Assembly (NCBI GenBank): GCA_037176885.1
Contig: JAWWNJ010000035.1
Span: 1,364,001-1,428,000 of the forward strand
Direction: 5' to 3'
DNA length: 64,000 nucleotides
From: Favolaschia claudopus
Taxonomy: Eukaryota; Basidiomycota; Agaricomycetes; Agaricales; Mycenaceae
Positions 25,728 through 36,280 of this stretch are shown here, in pieces. The position numbers and the translations under genes were made by a program. The notes beneath the pieces are model-generated. The model saw nothing but the letters and a program-made list of their open reading frames with translations. It did not search any database and was not told where the DNA came from. The stretch's first letter is position 1; the number at the start of each line of letters is the position of its first letter.

Positions 25728-27619
25728 ATGGACAAGGTCCCCTCTCGCACATCCACCGACCCCGAGAAAAATGTGGACGCCAGCAGCCTCGGCAGTGACC
25801 AGCAGCCCATCGTCAATGATCAGCTAGAGCGCGTTGTCTGGCGAAAACTGGATGTCTGGGTGCTGCCTATTGTATCCCTGTTCTACCTCTTGTCTTTCCT
25901 TGTAAGTTTTGCCTGTGGACAGCCTCTATGTTCAACGGTTTGTTTGAACGCGCTGCTCAGGATCGGACCAACATCGGGAATGCCAAAGTAGCTGGCTTGA
26001 TGAAGGACTTGAAAATGACCCCGCAGCAATATTCTATTGCGCTGACGGTCACATATGTGCCTTACATCGTAGCGGAACTTCCTTCAAATCTTTTGCTCAA
26101 GGTCAGTCTCACGCGACATATAATGCATTCTATTCCGCTCATAATGCTTTCGCAAGATTGTCGGCCCCAGCCTTATGCTTCCCACCATGCTCACACTTTG
26201 GGGCATCGTCACCGCTTGCCAAGGTTCATCACAATCGCAATTTGAAACTTACATTTTCTAATCATACGCAGGGACCGTCAAAACGTATGGTGGTTTGCTT
26301 GCCTGTCGTTTCTTCCTTGGTTTGTTGGAAGGTGGTGTTTTCCCAGGATTGGGTGCGATGCTTTTTCACCAGGCGTTTATGTTTCGATGCTAAAAACTCA
26401 TATCAGTCCTCTACCTGTCCTTCTTTTATCCTAGACTTAGACTTCAGACGAGGTTGGTGTCTTTTGCGAGCATCACAAGGCGAAGGGCCTGACACAACCA
26501 TAGAATATCTGCTTTCTTCTCCGCCGCTTCGATTTCTGGAGCTTTCGGTGGCATCATGGCATACGGTATCGTCAAACTCAACGGCAAATCTGGTCACTCC
26601 GGTTGGCAATGGATTTTCATTATCGAAGTAAATATGTCTCCACCCGCTAAACTGTACAACTGACTCATTGTTTACAGGGCGTCATTACGATCTTCGTCGG
26701 CCTTGTGTCCTTCTTCTTGATGCCCGACTCTCCCGACCACGCCCGTTTCCTGAACGCAGAGGAGAAATCCTATATCAAAGCGAAACTCAAGGAAGACGGT
26801 GCTATTGCCGGTGACGAAGCCGACTCCTTCAGCTGGGGCGAGGTCGCCAAAGGATTCTTGTCTCCTCATGTCCTTATCGTCGGCATCGTCTTCTTCTTCA
26901 GTGGCGTCGTTCTTTACTCGTTGGCCTAGTGAGTGGATGATTGCCCCACCCTTCCGCGTCGCTCAGATCTTGTGCAGCTTCACCCCCTCGATCGTACAAT
27001 CTCTTGGATACACTGCTGCCAAGGCTCAACTGATGAGTGTGCCTCCGTTCTCCGTTGCCTTCGTTTGTGAGTGTTCTCGCTCGATTCGCTCAACTATCTT
27101 CAATCTAACCGTTTCTGTCCCTCAGTGTCAATGGTGGCTGCCTGGATTTCGGATCGCTACCAGTGCCGTGGCGCAGTCACCGTCTTCTGCTCCCTGCTCT
27201 GCATCGCTGGCTTCGGCATGTTCCTTGGCTCTACCAACCACCACGTCCAGTACGGTTCCCTCTTCCTGGCTATCCCAGGCACATACGCGATGGCACCCGC
27301 CATCTCGACCTGGAACGCCAACAACGCTGCCCCACACGTCCGCCGCGCAACCGCCATTGCCATCGGCTTCATCATGACCAACTCTGGAGGTATTCTTGCC
27401 ACCTGGCTTCTCGGTGCCCTCTCGCCGCCCCCGCGCTACACCAAGGCGACCAAGATTCTCCTCATCTTCTCGGTCTTTATGGGCTTCTTCAGCGCTATCA
27501 ATGTCTTCTACCTCAGGGCTGAGAACAAGAAGAAGGCAGAGAGGCGCAAGACTATTACCCGCCAGGAGGAGGAGCCGGGTTTGGGTGACAAAAGCGCATG
27601 GTTTGTGTACAGCTTATGA
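25728..27619 (+). CDS. MFS permease, Dal5/anion-cation symporter (ACS) family
   Basis: Twelve-helix transporter of the allantoate/nicotinate/vitamin type. After a hydrophilic N-terminus, W-R-K-L-D-V-W-V-L-P-I-V starts helix 1; the first intron (25902-25960) joins LLSFL to DRTNIGNAKVAGL, the family's signature after helix 1. Next come SIALTVTYVPYIVAELPSN, GPSLMLPTMLTLWGIVTACQG, the loop CRFFLGLLEGGVFPG, GWQWIFIIEGVITIFVG, and MPDSPDHARFLNAEE before the central loop. The C-terminal half continues through VAAWISDRY, STNHHVQYGSLFLAIPGTYAMAP and NNAAPHVRRATAIAIGF, the typical ACS motif, to a charged tail. Seven or so introns, all closing in frame. Substrate cannot be deduced. Complete. Confidence 0.92.
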
Positions 27620-29179
27620 TTTTATTGGGTATATATTGGGGCGCGTTGAGTACCATTGTTCTATATTATCCCTGTTGTACATCGATCCTTAGGATTAATT
27701 CGATGTCACGGCCAAGCGGCCTTGACACTCAAATCATCGAAACGTTCCTCAGTGACATTTTTTCCCCGTCCCCTCTCCGAATTAGAGTAAGGCCTTGCCA
27801 TGTAATGCTATCATCGCAGAAAAAAAACACCGTGCTTCTAAGCGCTGTTTCAAGCATACTTTCTCAAACCACAAGATGTATCATGTTCTTCGTGTCAACG
27901 GGTTAACTCGGTACCGGGACAGGACCCACAGGACCCAGACACGCCAGGAAATGCTTCCGAAATGCACAAGAACCCCGACAGCTTCGCGTGCGAGTCGGTG
28001 CGACCGGTTCATCACGCATCTATCCAAGATTCAAGAACGGCACGCTGAGCCTGCCAGAGCCTCCCTACTGCTAATTACCTGGTAGCTGGGAGGTGAATTT
28101 TGACTTGAGGTGCTGGCCACAGTAATGGCGGGACTTGGAGTTAATGGATGTAGCTGGTAACGTCTGTTTACGAGAGACAAAGTACTGGTCGGCCTGGTCG
28201 AGTTTTTGTCAAAGACGAGTCCACGCGAGTCGATCCGGGGTAAGAATCTTGACTCTTGGGCGAAGAAAATGTCGATGTTTCACAGTTGGTTGGTGCAGGC
28301 CAGGAGCAAGATTCCTCGCCAGTTTGTCTTGACCGCATGAATTCCCTCGCTAAGACAACTGCAAGCGGAGACAGTGGGATTTCATGAAAGTATCCAGACC
28401 GCAGATCTCGAGGCAGGGTTTCCCCAGGAACGCTGCAGGAACGTATACAGTTGAATAGTCGAGACATTTCTCTGCATGAGCTGCCGAAGACGACAGGTAG
28501 TTCCTGGCATTTCTCACCATCCTCTTCGAGCCGCCAATTCTTGGCCAATTCGCATATTTGACATAAGTTAGATACACGGACACTTGTGTGTGATTTAACG
28601 ACCTACAGGACGTCGTGCAAGACGTCGTTTTTGTCAGGTAGCATCGATGTTTTGCTGAGTTCCTGAAGCTGCTGCTTGAGAGGTTGTTGGTCAGAATCAG
28701 GGGAAGTCACCAAGCCGTTTGAGACGAGCACAATCCTAGCAGATCCCAGAGATATCATCCAACGCTATCCATTTTGAACATGGTAGTGGAGAAAGGGTGA
28801 CGAACGCGCCCACGTGATGTGACGCGATAGATGAATTTGCGATCGCAATATTCGCGAGCCACGGCGGCCGTGATCAACCACAGCCATAATATACTTACTA
28901 GGCTACGACTCTGAAAGGTAAGGCTTGTCAAGTAAGTGCTGTATAAATCACTGTGAGCCTTCTTGTACTGCTTTATTTTTGGTGCACACGCTCACTGTTG
29001 CGATATATTCATAGAAAATCCGTGTATCGTGCTCACAACCCAGACAGGAGTACAGAAGTGACTGGTAGGAACAGAAAATATAGACAGAAGTACTATCACA
29101 AAGGTAGGCATGACTCAAATGTTCAATATTCGGAGTGACAAAACATGAAGGGAAGTAGAATCAGGAAGAAGTAAAAAAA
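27620..29179. other. Intergenic, 1.56 kb, no supported gene
   Basis: A 126-codon minus-strand frame (28168-28548) has no domain or plausible splice partners. A short tandem of GACGTCGT occurs near 28612. Nothing else recognised. Confidence 0.5.
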
Positions 29180-29258
29180 AGAGACACAGCATCCCCTGCA
29201 AATGACTCTTCGGGCAGTGCAAAAGAATTCTGGCGCCCATACATACCCGCGAAGCTGT

Positions 29259-30476
29259 TTAAGTCGCCTTGCGCACCTCCCACCCATCCCAGCCCCCTCG
29301 ATCACCAATATTGTTCCCTTGAACGATCTCATACTGGGCCTCGTCAACAGTGTTCAAAATTGCGCCAACGATTACGGCTGCGGCCATGGGGGCCCACTTC
29401 ATGGCACTACACTTCAGTGGGCCTGCTCCAAACGCCAACAGATCGCTGGGCTTCCGAGTCCCAGTCCGGTCGAGGAACCGGGCGGCATCGAATGCTTCGG
29501 GACTCGAGGAACTGGTTTCCCAAAAGGCTGAGCGCTGCGCGCTTTCGATGTCCGCGACATGGATTTCTATATGCGGAGTAATCCTGCGCGCAAGGCAGAT
29601 GGGGAGAATTCGGGTGAGCAGAGGTTGTTTAAAAATGTGCCGTGTTATATGCTTAACCGGCGGATAGAGTCGTAGTGACTCGCAAATATAGAAATTCGCA
29701 CTAGGGGAGTTTCCATCCTGCTTCGTCGTCAGGAATTGATCTAGATTTGGGTTTTCATTCAGATTTCGAAACGTCTTACGCGCGGCTATATCGCTGCAGA
29801 CATGAGCCACAGTCACTGCGACAACGCGCCAAAGCGTCTCCCAGGTGGGAATGATGAAATCCAATGGATTCGGATATTGCGCCTGGTCTGGGACCAGGCG
29901 GCGAATATGGAGGTTGAGCGTCTCCAGGAGCTGCTCGGGGATTGGGGCTTGTTTCTTGGATAGAATCCAGAGCTCAGTTATCAATTCGGCGACGATGTTG
30001 ACATCGTTCGTGTCGAGGGACGCAACATCTACGCCCGGAACCAAAAGACCTGCAATAATCGTGCGAAGGGTGACCGCGCGAACGTAGACATGGAATGGAG
30101 TGATGGAGTCGTTCGGAAGGGCGAGTTCGGAGGCCTGCACAGCAATGTCGCTGAAGTGCGCCCAGCTTTTGTCCGCAGCACGGATGAGGGAGACCGAGCT
30201 GTGATTGAAGTTTGTGTGGACAGTAGGGTCGGAACTGACGAAGGTGTTGGATAGATGGAAAGCTCGAATGAGGCGGGAGTTAGGGGATGCTCGCGAGTGC
30301 AGCAAAGTGTCCATTGACGGACGGTCGATGGGGTCAAGGATAGAGCGAACCGCTGCAGGAGTGCGGTGGAGGGTAGGCCGTTGCCTGAACCCCATAGAAA
30401 ATCGTGCGGATAAAAAGAAAAATAGGATCGCCGCGCATATGCATATCCCATCGAGTTCGAGGATGGTGGAGGGCAT
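29259..30476 (-). CDS. Short intronless cytochrome P450-like protein, copy 1
   Basis: Single-exon gene of 405 residues. It begins with a hydrophobic anchor (CICAAILFFFLSARFSM) and a basic RQRPTLHRTP segment. P450 landmarks: an I-helix position reading IIPTWETLWRVVA, where the usual A-G-x-D/E-T is P-T-W-E-T; the K-helix ESLRLYPPV (ExxR intact); FDAARFLD at the PERF position; and the haem loop LLAFGAGPLKCSAMKWAPM, with the Cys present but the usual Arg and the Gly after Cys replaced. It is about 100 residues shorter than a normal P450, mainly before the I-helix. Paralogue of 49150-50358, about five residues in six identical by eye. Lack of introns contrasts with every neighbour. It may be an active enzyme with an altered oxygen site or a diverged haem protein. 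Confidence 0.82.
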   Translation of the reverse strand: MPSTILELDGICICAAILFFFLSARFSMGFRQRPTLHRTPAAVRSILDPIDRPSMDTLLHSRASPNSRLIRAFHLSNTFVSSDPTVHTNFNHSSVSLIRAADKSWAHFSDIAVQASELALPNDSITPFHVYVRAVTLRTIIAGLLVPGVDVASLDTNDVNIVAELITELWILSKKQAPIPEQLLETLNLHIRRLVPDQAQYPNPLDFIIPTWETLWRVVAVTVAHVCSDIAARKTFRNLNENPNLDQFLTTKQDGNSPSANFYICESLRLYPPVKHITRHIFKQPLLTRILPICLARRITPHIEIHVADIESAQRSAFWETSSSSPEAFDAARFLDRTGTRKPSDLLAFGAGPLKCSAMKWAPMAAAVIVGAILNTVDEAQYEIVQGNNIGDRGGWDGWEVRKAT

Positions 30477-30512
30477 TTTTCTCTGACACGGAATAGCCCA
30501 ACTTACATGTAC

Positions 30513-30520
30513 TTTTTATA
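30513..30520 (-). promoter_or_regulatory. TATA box of P450-like copy 1
   Basis: TATAAAAA on the minus strand, about 40 bp before the start codon, inside the stretch AAGTATAAAAAGTAC that is kept unchanged in the other copy. Confidence 0.65.
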
Positions 30521-30609
30521 CTTATGCGTCTGTATATGCGTCCAATAACATGCTATGCCCAACATGAACCGGAGTGGGAACCGCAGCTTTACTTCGTGCT
30601 GTAGGATTC

Positions 30610-30945
30610 TCATGACCTGGGGAAGTATCTCAGATTATCACGCAGCAAAAGCTTGTAGTACATATCAGTCCAGACCTTTGGCTCTTCGCCTTGAAATGGT
30701 GTGCTGTACGGAAGCTGAGGGTCCTTCCACCGGGTTCGTTCGCGGAGGAGACTGGTCCAGCGAATGAGCTTGAACGGGTCGAACAGCACAGATATCTTGG
30801 ATTGGTCGCTCCCTTTCTGGACACAACGACAGCAGCTGCTAGCTTCTCGAAGAGACAGACATCTGGACGCAAATATCATCGTATTATTCTCAAGAAACGG
30901 CCGCCATAGGGTGGAATCCGGTCCTCGGTTTCTCCCACCAAGCAT
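30610..30945 (-). CDS. Unidentified small open frame upstream of P450-like copy 1
   Basis: An uninterrupted ATG-to-stop frame of 111 residues (MLGGRNRGPDSTLW at the start, DNLRYFPRS at the end) with natural-looking composition: a Cys-rich patch SSCCRC, FDPFKLIRWTSLLRERTRW, and a PKVWTDMYYKLLLRD helix. No family recognised. Only its last third lies within the duplicated segment; in the other copy the matching bases carry indels that break this frame. It could be the last exon of a larger gene extending to about 31109, or a chance frame. On the opposite strand, a 70-codon frame (30555-30767) overlaps. Confidence 0.35.
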   Translation of the reverse strand: MLGGRNRGPDSTLWRPFLENNTMIFASRCLSLREASSCCRCVQKGSDQSKISVLFDPFKLIRWTSLLRERTRWKDPQLPYSTPFQGEEPKVWTDMYYKLLLRDNLRYFPRS

Positions 30946-31724
30946 AAGAATTGAACGGCTGTTCTACGAAGCTCTAGACATTGTGAAGTGAACGCCGCTT
31001 TTAGGATTCGGCGACGATGTGTGATGAATTCTTTGAAAGCCATTCTCGGTTTGGCTACTACAACTCTGAAGGCGCCGAGCAAGCAGACAAAGTATTGGGC
31101 GCTTGGCATGCAATCAACGACAACTCTATATCATATGTAGCAAGGACGAGTGGCGTCAGGTCGTGTAGTCCTACGTTGTGGCCAGTCACGGTGTAGTCGA
31201 GCGGGCAGCTATTTTTTTCGGGCGGTTGTGTAGTAGAGCTTCCGGCATTTTGTGGTATGCATGAGCCAGTACAACAGCGTTCCGATGCTTAGAAATAGAC
31301 ACGAGTAGCTGTATCCGAGTCAGTTCGCGTTACGGTTCTTGTTCTGCCGCGTCGTGAGCTTCAGGGCGTAGAAACTGGCTGCGGTTTACTGCGAAAGACT
31401 CTGCGCTTTTCCCTTCGAGCGTCTAGGCTATGGCGATCTCGATGAGGGGTCCCGAATCGAGTAGAGGTTGACTTCAAGCTTGCAGGGGTCCGAATTCGAG
31501 TCGTGAAAGTTGTAGACTTGTGAGTCCCGTAGGCCATAAAGCAGGGGCATATTAGATGCGTTAGTCAACCAGAACCTCGGGGTAGAGCTGGAGCAGCGTC
31601 CGATTAAAGCAGAGTAGCTCGCTGCTCAGTAAGAAGGGCCAAGAAGGGTTTGTCACGTTGTGACAGTTCGTCACACTTCGCTTTCTTTCTTTCACCACCG
31701 TCTTTCCCGAGTCTTTTACGAGGG
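30946..31724. other. Intergenic, no supported gene
   Basis: A 77-codon minus-strand frame (30876-31109) may be a 5' exon of the unidentified small gene but cannot be joined with certainty. The right end is the promoter and leader of the gene at 31725. Confidence 0.45.
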
Positions 31725-32544
31725 ATGCAGTCGACCGACACGAACATCTTGCCTCCCAAACAAACTAATGCTTTGACCGCCAGACAAGAGCGGAGACTCC
31801 GCAATTATCTCGAAGAACAATTTCTTGAATTGACTCGGGGTTACAAGACACGGTCTGTCGCCGTCATCTTCCGACCTGGGACAACAGTTTATATCGCATA
31901 GCTCTGAACCCGCATCCTCTGTCCCCACTCTTCAGAGTTATCTCGACTCAGCACAAGAAATTCTGGCAATGATTCTTCGAATACCACCCGTCGATCCTTC
32001 GACATCACTGCGAACCGCGTTTCTGCTGCGCTTCACAAACGACGTGTTGTCTTCTGTTTCGGGTTACTCTATAGAAGGCACTGCTATTCCAATGCTACTC
32101 GACTGGCTAGACGATCTGGATCAGGCATGGCTCATGGTTCTGCAAACAAAGGTCTGGGATCCGGAAAACGGGCCCATAGATCTAGTACTCGCCGCAGAAG
32201 CTGTTGCCGCTGGGACAAAGTCATCGCCGCTAACTCAGACGGAGCGTACTCGGCTTCGAAGTCTACTCCTCGGTGGTACAGAAACCCTCGAAGAATGGCT
32301 GGCAACGGTCGGGACACGCCCCGCTCTCGATTCTATCCGGGAGGAAGACGAAGAGGATGCGGGACCACTGTATGACGTACGGGATATGCTGGAAGGACTA
32401 GGACTCGAAAATGAATTTGACCAGCTGTTTTGGAGAACCTTGCGAGAGTTGGGACTGGGAGGTCAGGAAAATTTACCTATTGTAGTACCTGAAATCCAAC
32501 TGGAAGATGAAGACGATTCGGACATGATGGAGGTAGTGATTTAA
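31725..32544 (+). CDS. Conserved-looking acidic protein of unknown function
   Basis: Exons 31725-31852 and 31902-32544 give 256 residues in exact frame. The N-terminus has ALTARQERRLRNYLEEQFLELTRGYKTR, an amphipathic basic helix, followed by helical LQSYLDSAQEILAMIL and a long helical middle with many Leu (MLLDWLDDLDQAWLMVL, LRSLLLGGTETLEEWL). The C-terminus is strongly acidic (REEDEEDAG and LEDEDDSDMMEVV). No domain recognised and no signal peptide or membrane segment. It sits 191 bp upstream of SUV3 on the same strand, but fungi do not make operons, so the closeness says little. Composition and the clean splice make it a convincing gene; the function is unknown. Confidence 0.75.
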
Positions 32545-32735
32545 TAATGTGCTTCCCGTTGTATGTACTCACTATGTACTCGTGTATTCTCGCTCGACGC
32601 GCAAGTCGATGTAATAACCTCCGAGATTTTCTCATCTTATCTTATCGTTGATTGGCAGCAGCCTCTCCTCCAAACACTTTATAAAATTCTGTGGACCTCC
32701 ACGATGTTGTGGACACAGCGGCGCTGAACTCTGTC

Positions 32736-35070
32736 ATGCAGGGACTATTATGGGCACGATGTCGACCGCGTCTTCCACCTGCGGGATGGATAGGCCATCG
32801 ATTTCGTACGGTTGGCAAGTCGAAGCCTTGGAAACACAGTAATCCACCCTCAAACTCACCTTATCGACCTTCTGGCGGACCTCACAAAGGGAAATGGAGG
32901 CCAAACCGTTACTCTGGTTCAGAGGACCCTTATGACTTTTTTCCGGGTCTCGCAGCCACCGATGTCTCGGAGCAAACTGTGCTCGCTTTTTTCCGCTCAA
33001 ATGCTCTGCCCTGGACGATGCGCAGGGACAGCGAAGATCGTCTTGTATCATTTGGGGCCTCTCCCAGCGATGCAAAAAGACTTCTGTCGGCCTTTGCTCG
33101 CGCCGTAGACTCGGAACTCTTTGAATCTTCGGACGCCATTCGAGATTTCGACTTGTTGAAATTACAAGGCACAGATTCCAAAGATGCCGACATAGTCTTC
33201 TCTAACATTTTCTTCCGGTGGCTTGCGAGCCAGGGGTCCGTCCGTGGCGTTGATCCGAGTATAACCACCAGACTCGTGAACCTGTCGGAGTGCGCTACCG
33301 TTATGCACCCTGGGGAGGAGTACCCAATGGCAAGGAAGATGCAGCGCAAAATCATTATGCATGTTGGACCGACCAATAGCGGGAAGACGTATCATGCTCT
33401 GCGTGCACTAGCCGCGACTGGTATCGGTGTCTACGCGGGTCCTCTCCGTCTCCTTGCGTACGAGATCTGGGAACGGCTGAACCTGGGACAGATCGCGCCG
33501 CTCGGCGCCACCGCAGAGCAGATAGCAGAGGCAGCCAAGGCTGCTCCGGGCATGGAACATCCGTTCGCGCGTAAATGCAATATGATCACAGGAGAAGAGC
33601 AAAAGATCGTCGCGTTGGGAGTGGGAAATACCTTGATCAGCTGTACTGTGGAGATGCTGCAACTCGGTCTTCAAGCTGACGTTGCAGTCATTGACGAAAT
33701 CCAGATGATTGGTGACCCGGAGAGGGGCTTTGCATGGACGCGTGCTGTGTTAGGCATGTGCGCCAAGGAGCTTCACTTGTGCGGAGAAGAAACCGCTGTG
33801 CCTCTAATTCGCGAACTGCTCAAGGAGACTGGGGACGAGATCATCGTGAATCGCTATGAACGTCTCACCCCTCTGGAAGTTGCAAAGGAAAGCTTGGAGG
33901 AGGATATAAGACGTGTGCAAAAAGGCGATTGCATTGTCGCCTTCAGCCGTTCAGCCATTTTCGCGATGAAGCACCGGATTGAGAAGAAGACGGGCATGAA
34001 GTGCGCTGTGGTATATGGCAGATTGCCGCCCGAAACTCGCAGCGAGCAGGCTGCTCTGTTCAACGATCCAGACAGTGGTTATGACATTTTAATTGGGAGC
34101 GACGCCATAGGAATGGGTCTCAATTTGTGCGCCGTTTTTTTTTTGCTTTGTTTGCCCTCGGTTATTAATGAACCTCGCCAGGAAAATTCGTCGGATAGTA
34201 TTCGAGTCCATCTGGAAAAATGATGGCGACCGCGGACGCACGGTTCTGTCTGTGTCGCAGATGAAGCAAATCGCTGGCCGTGCTGGTCGCTTCGGAATGC
34301 AGCTCGGCGATGAAAAGCCTGGCGGTTTCGTTACAACCTTCAGGGCCGAGGACCTCCCTATCCTGCGCAAAACCCTGAAGAACCAGTTGCCTCCTCTCTC
34401 GTATGCCCGTATATCGCCCTCTAGAATTGCCTTTTCCAAGACAGTCACCCATCTTCCCCCGAATCCGAAAACTGAAACCAGCTACCTTGCCCTTGCACAT
34501 GCCGGTCGCAGTCCAGCCTATTGTCGGCCCGCTAATCTGACTGCACTCTCCTTGGTCTGCGATTTCATAGACAGACTTGGGCACTTTACAGTAATGGACA
34601 AACAACTTTTCATGCAAGCGCCGTTTCCATGGCGCGATCGCGCAGCCACGGAAATAATCTCCTCCTTTCTCTCAGCATACTCCGAAAATATGCATGTCGA
34701 CCCTACGCCAATCTTCCGGAGATTGGGGTATATGGGCAGACTCGAGAACGCGGAGGTGGCGATGAAGTCGAAGGGACACTTCCCCAATGGACGCGTCTAC
34801 GACCATGGCTTGGAGCTTCTAGGACTGGAAACGTTCCACAAAATTCTCGTCGCGTATATGTGGTTGAGCTTCCGCAATCCTGTCTCGTACTCGTCACAGA
34901 CGGAAGTCCAGGACTTGAAAGAGCGTTTGGAGCATGCGTTACATTGGTGTCTGGAGGAAATCACGGCTTCTGACGGTCGTAAGCCAGCCAAGACGAAGAA
35001 GACAGAGTCTCCGATTGTTTTCCGAACACCTATTGCAATTGCTCTGGAAAACCAAGCAGCAACCGCCTGA
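32736..35070 (+). CDS. SUV3: Mitochondrial ATP-dependent RNA helicase SUV3
   Basis: Helicase subunit of the mitochondrial degradosome, which unwinds RNA for 3'-5' decay. Exons 32736-34126 and 34182-35070 give 759 residues. The first in-frame ATG opens a basic presequence (MQGLLWARCRPRLPPAGW). Motifs: Walker A HVGPTNSGKTYHAL, Ia GVYAGPLRLLAYE, Walker B as AVIDEIQMIGD (DEIQ, typical of SUV3), III-like ELHLCGEE, IV region CIVAFSRSAIF, V region LIGSDAIGMGLNLKIRRIVF (split by the intron), and VI QIAGRAGRFG. The C-terminal SUV3 domain includes FTVMDKQLFMQAPFPWRD. A second apparent insertion TSYLALAHAGRSPAYC near 34480 stays in frame and may be exon or a retained intron. Complete. Confidence 0.95.
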
Positions 35071-35194
35071 TGTCTGCAACCAGTGGATTCCAAAATTATT
35101 GTACGCATAATGATTGTAATTTACGCTTGTCGGCATTGTCGGGTCTTGGCCCTCTCGAACTTGGCTTCCGCCACCATTGCACGTATGTGCCCAC

Positions 35195-35780
35195 ATGCGT
35201 ATCGGCTTTCTCTCCGTCGTAGTTCGCGTCCTTCTGGTCTCCGTCTCCTTACTTCCCCTCGCCAGCGCCATTCCCATCCTTCTCGAGCCACGAAACCCGC
35301 AAGTCTCCTTGGGCAGCCGTATACTCGCTGTGCTGTAGAATCTCCCCCGTTTCCGGAGTGACGCAGCCCGCGTTTCGTTCACCCTTACGACGCGTCGCTC
35401 GCCTCGATCTCGCTTAACAGCGTGCCGTGACGACCTTGTCGAATTCCGCAGGAGAGAGGACTCAGAGGAGGACCAGCACCGAGAACAAAGATAAAGCGAG
35501 GTTGGTCAAAGGGGTCAAAGGGGAGAAGATTCTACTTTCCCATCAGCAGCTGGTACCCAGTCCAGCGCCCGTCCCGATCATGTCCTCCGCCTCTTCCATC
35601 TCTATTACCACGGTCGTATATACTCTTGCTACTCCGCAGCCACTACCAGTCACCGCCTCTAGCTCTGTGGCAGGGTCGGCGCATCCAAACAGAGGAAACA
35701 CAAAGCGAGTCGGAGCAACGCAAGACAGAGGCGAAGACCCACGACACAAGCGGAATGCCGTGAACGAATCCGCTGAATGA
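35195..35780 (+). CDS. Candidate small secreted protein, model uncertain
   Basis: An ATG at 35195 opens a textbook signal peptide (MRIGFLSVVVRVLLVSVSLL, then PLASA before IPILLEPRNP). The frame stops at about 35337 unless an intron is removed from 35313 to about 35360, after which a charged segment (CRDDLVEFRRREDSEEDQH) follows to about 35485. A separate open frame ending at 35780 (SSASSISITTVVYTLATPQ and NTKRVGATQDRGEDPRHK) could be the last exon. I could not close all junctions, so only the signal peptide is good evidence. No family recognised. Confidence 0.35.
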
Positions 35781-36280
35781 AGATGTAGAGCTCTGGAATA
35801 ACGCCTCCCGTGTATCAGTATCTGAACGATCCTAGATATCCCAATCCCAATGTACAGTAGTTCATAGATAAGCACAATCCTAACTCTCCGTACGCATTTA
35901 CCGAAGCCTCCATCGTAATTTGGGCTGCTGAGAGTCGCTCATCGTCAAGATTCAACAAACATGTATCGTTCACATTCTCCGCACAGTTGCGAGTTGATTG
36001 AAGCGGATTCCTGACGCCACTGAGCACTTGAGGTGTGAATGCACGGAACCGTCGTTTGAAGATATCTTCACATGAGAACTGCTCAGATCTCAGATTCCAA
36101 AGCTGTTTGCGCCCCAGAATTCAGGGAACTGTGGTTCACCTACAGGCTGTGTGTATTCTTTCTGTGTTCGTGTTCTCAGGCATCTTCGTCCCCGCGGCAG
36201 TTTAAGACGCAAATCCCAAATTGAAATTTTACATATGGATACAAGTTTGAATACGATGGTAAGCAGACACAACTTCTACT
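35781..36280. other. Intergenic, no supported gene
   Basis: 3' flank of the sedolisin gene and of the candidate secreted protein. Nothing recognised. Confidence 0.5.

Larger units (their letters stand above)
29180..30745 (-). repeat. Left arm of inverted segmental duplication
   Basis: About 1.57 kb that recurs in reverse orientation at 48885-50450. It holds the P450-like gene, about 80-100 bp of its 3' flank, its TATA-box promoter and a further 250 bp upstream that includes the last third of the neighbouring open frame 30610-30945. Limits are approximate because similarity fades at both ends. Confidence 0.85.

Noticed and set aside
28168..28548. 126-codon minus-strand open frame
   Set aside because: No domain, no splice partners, atypical composition.
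31440..31520. Repeated GAATCGAG/GAATTCGAGT words that could be a tRNA
   Set aside because: No cloverleaf could be folded; no A-box and B-box at the right spacing.
34460..34600. Possible unspliced intron in SUV3 near TSYLALAHAGRSPAYC
   Set aside because: The stretch is open and in frame and no strong donor/acceptor pair gives a better match, so it was kept as exon.
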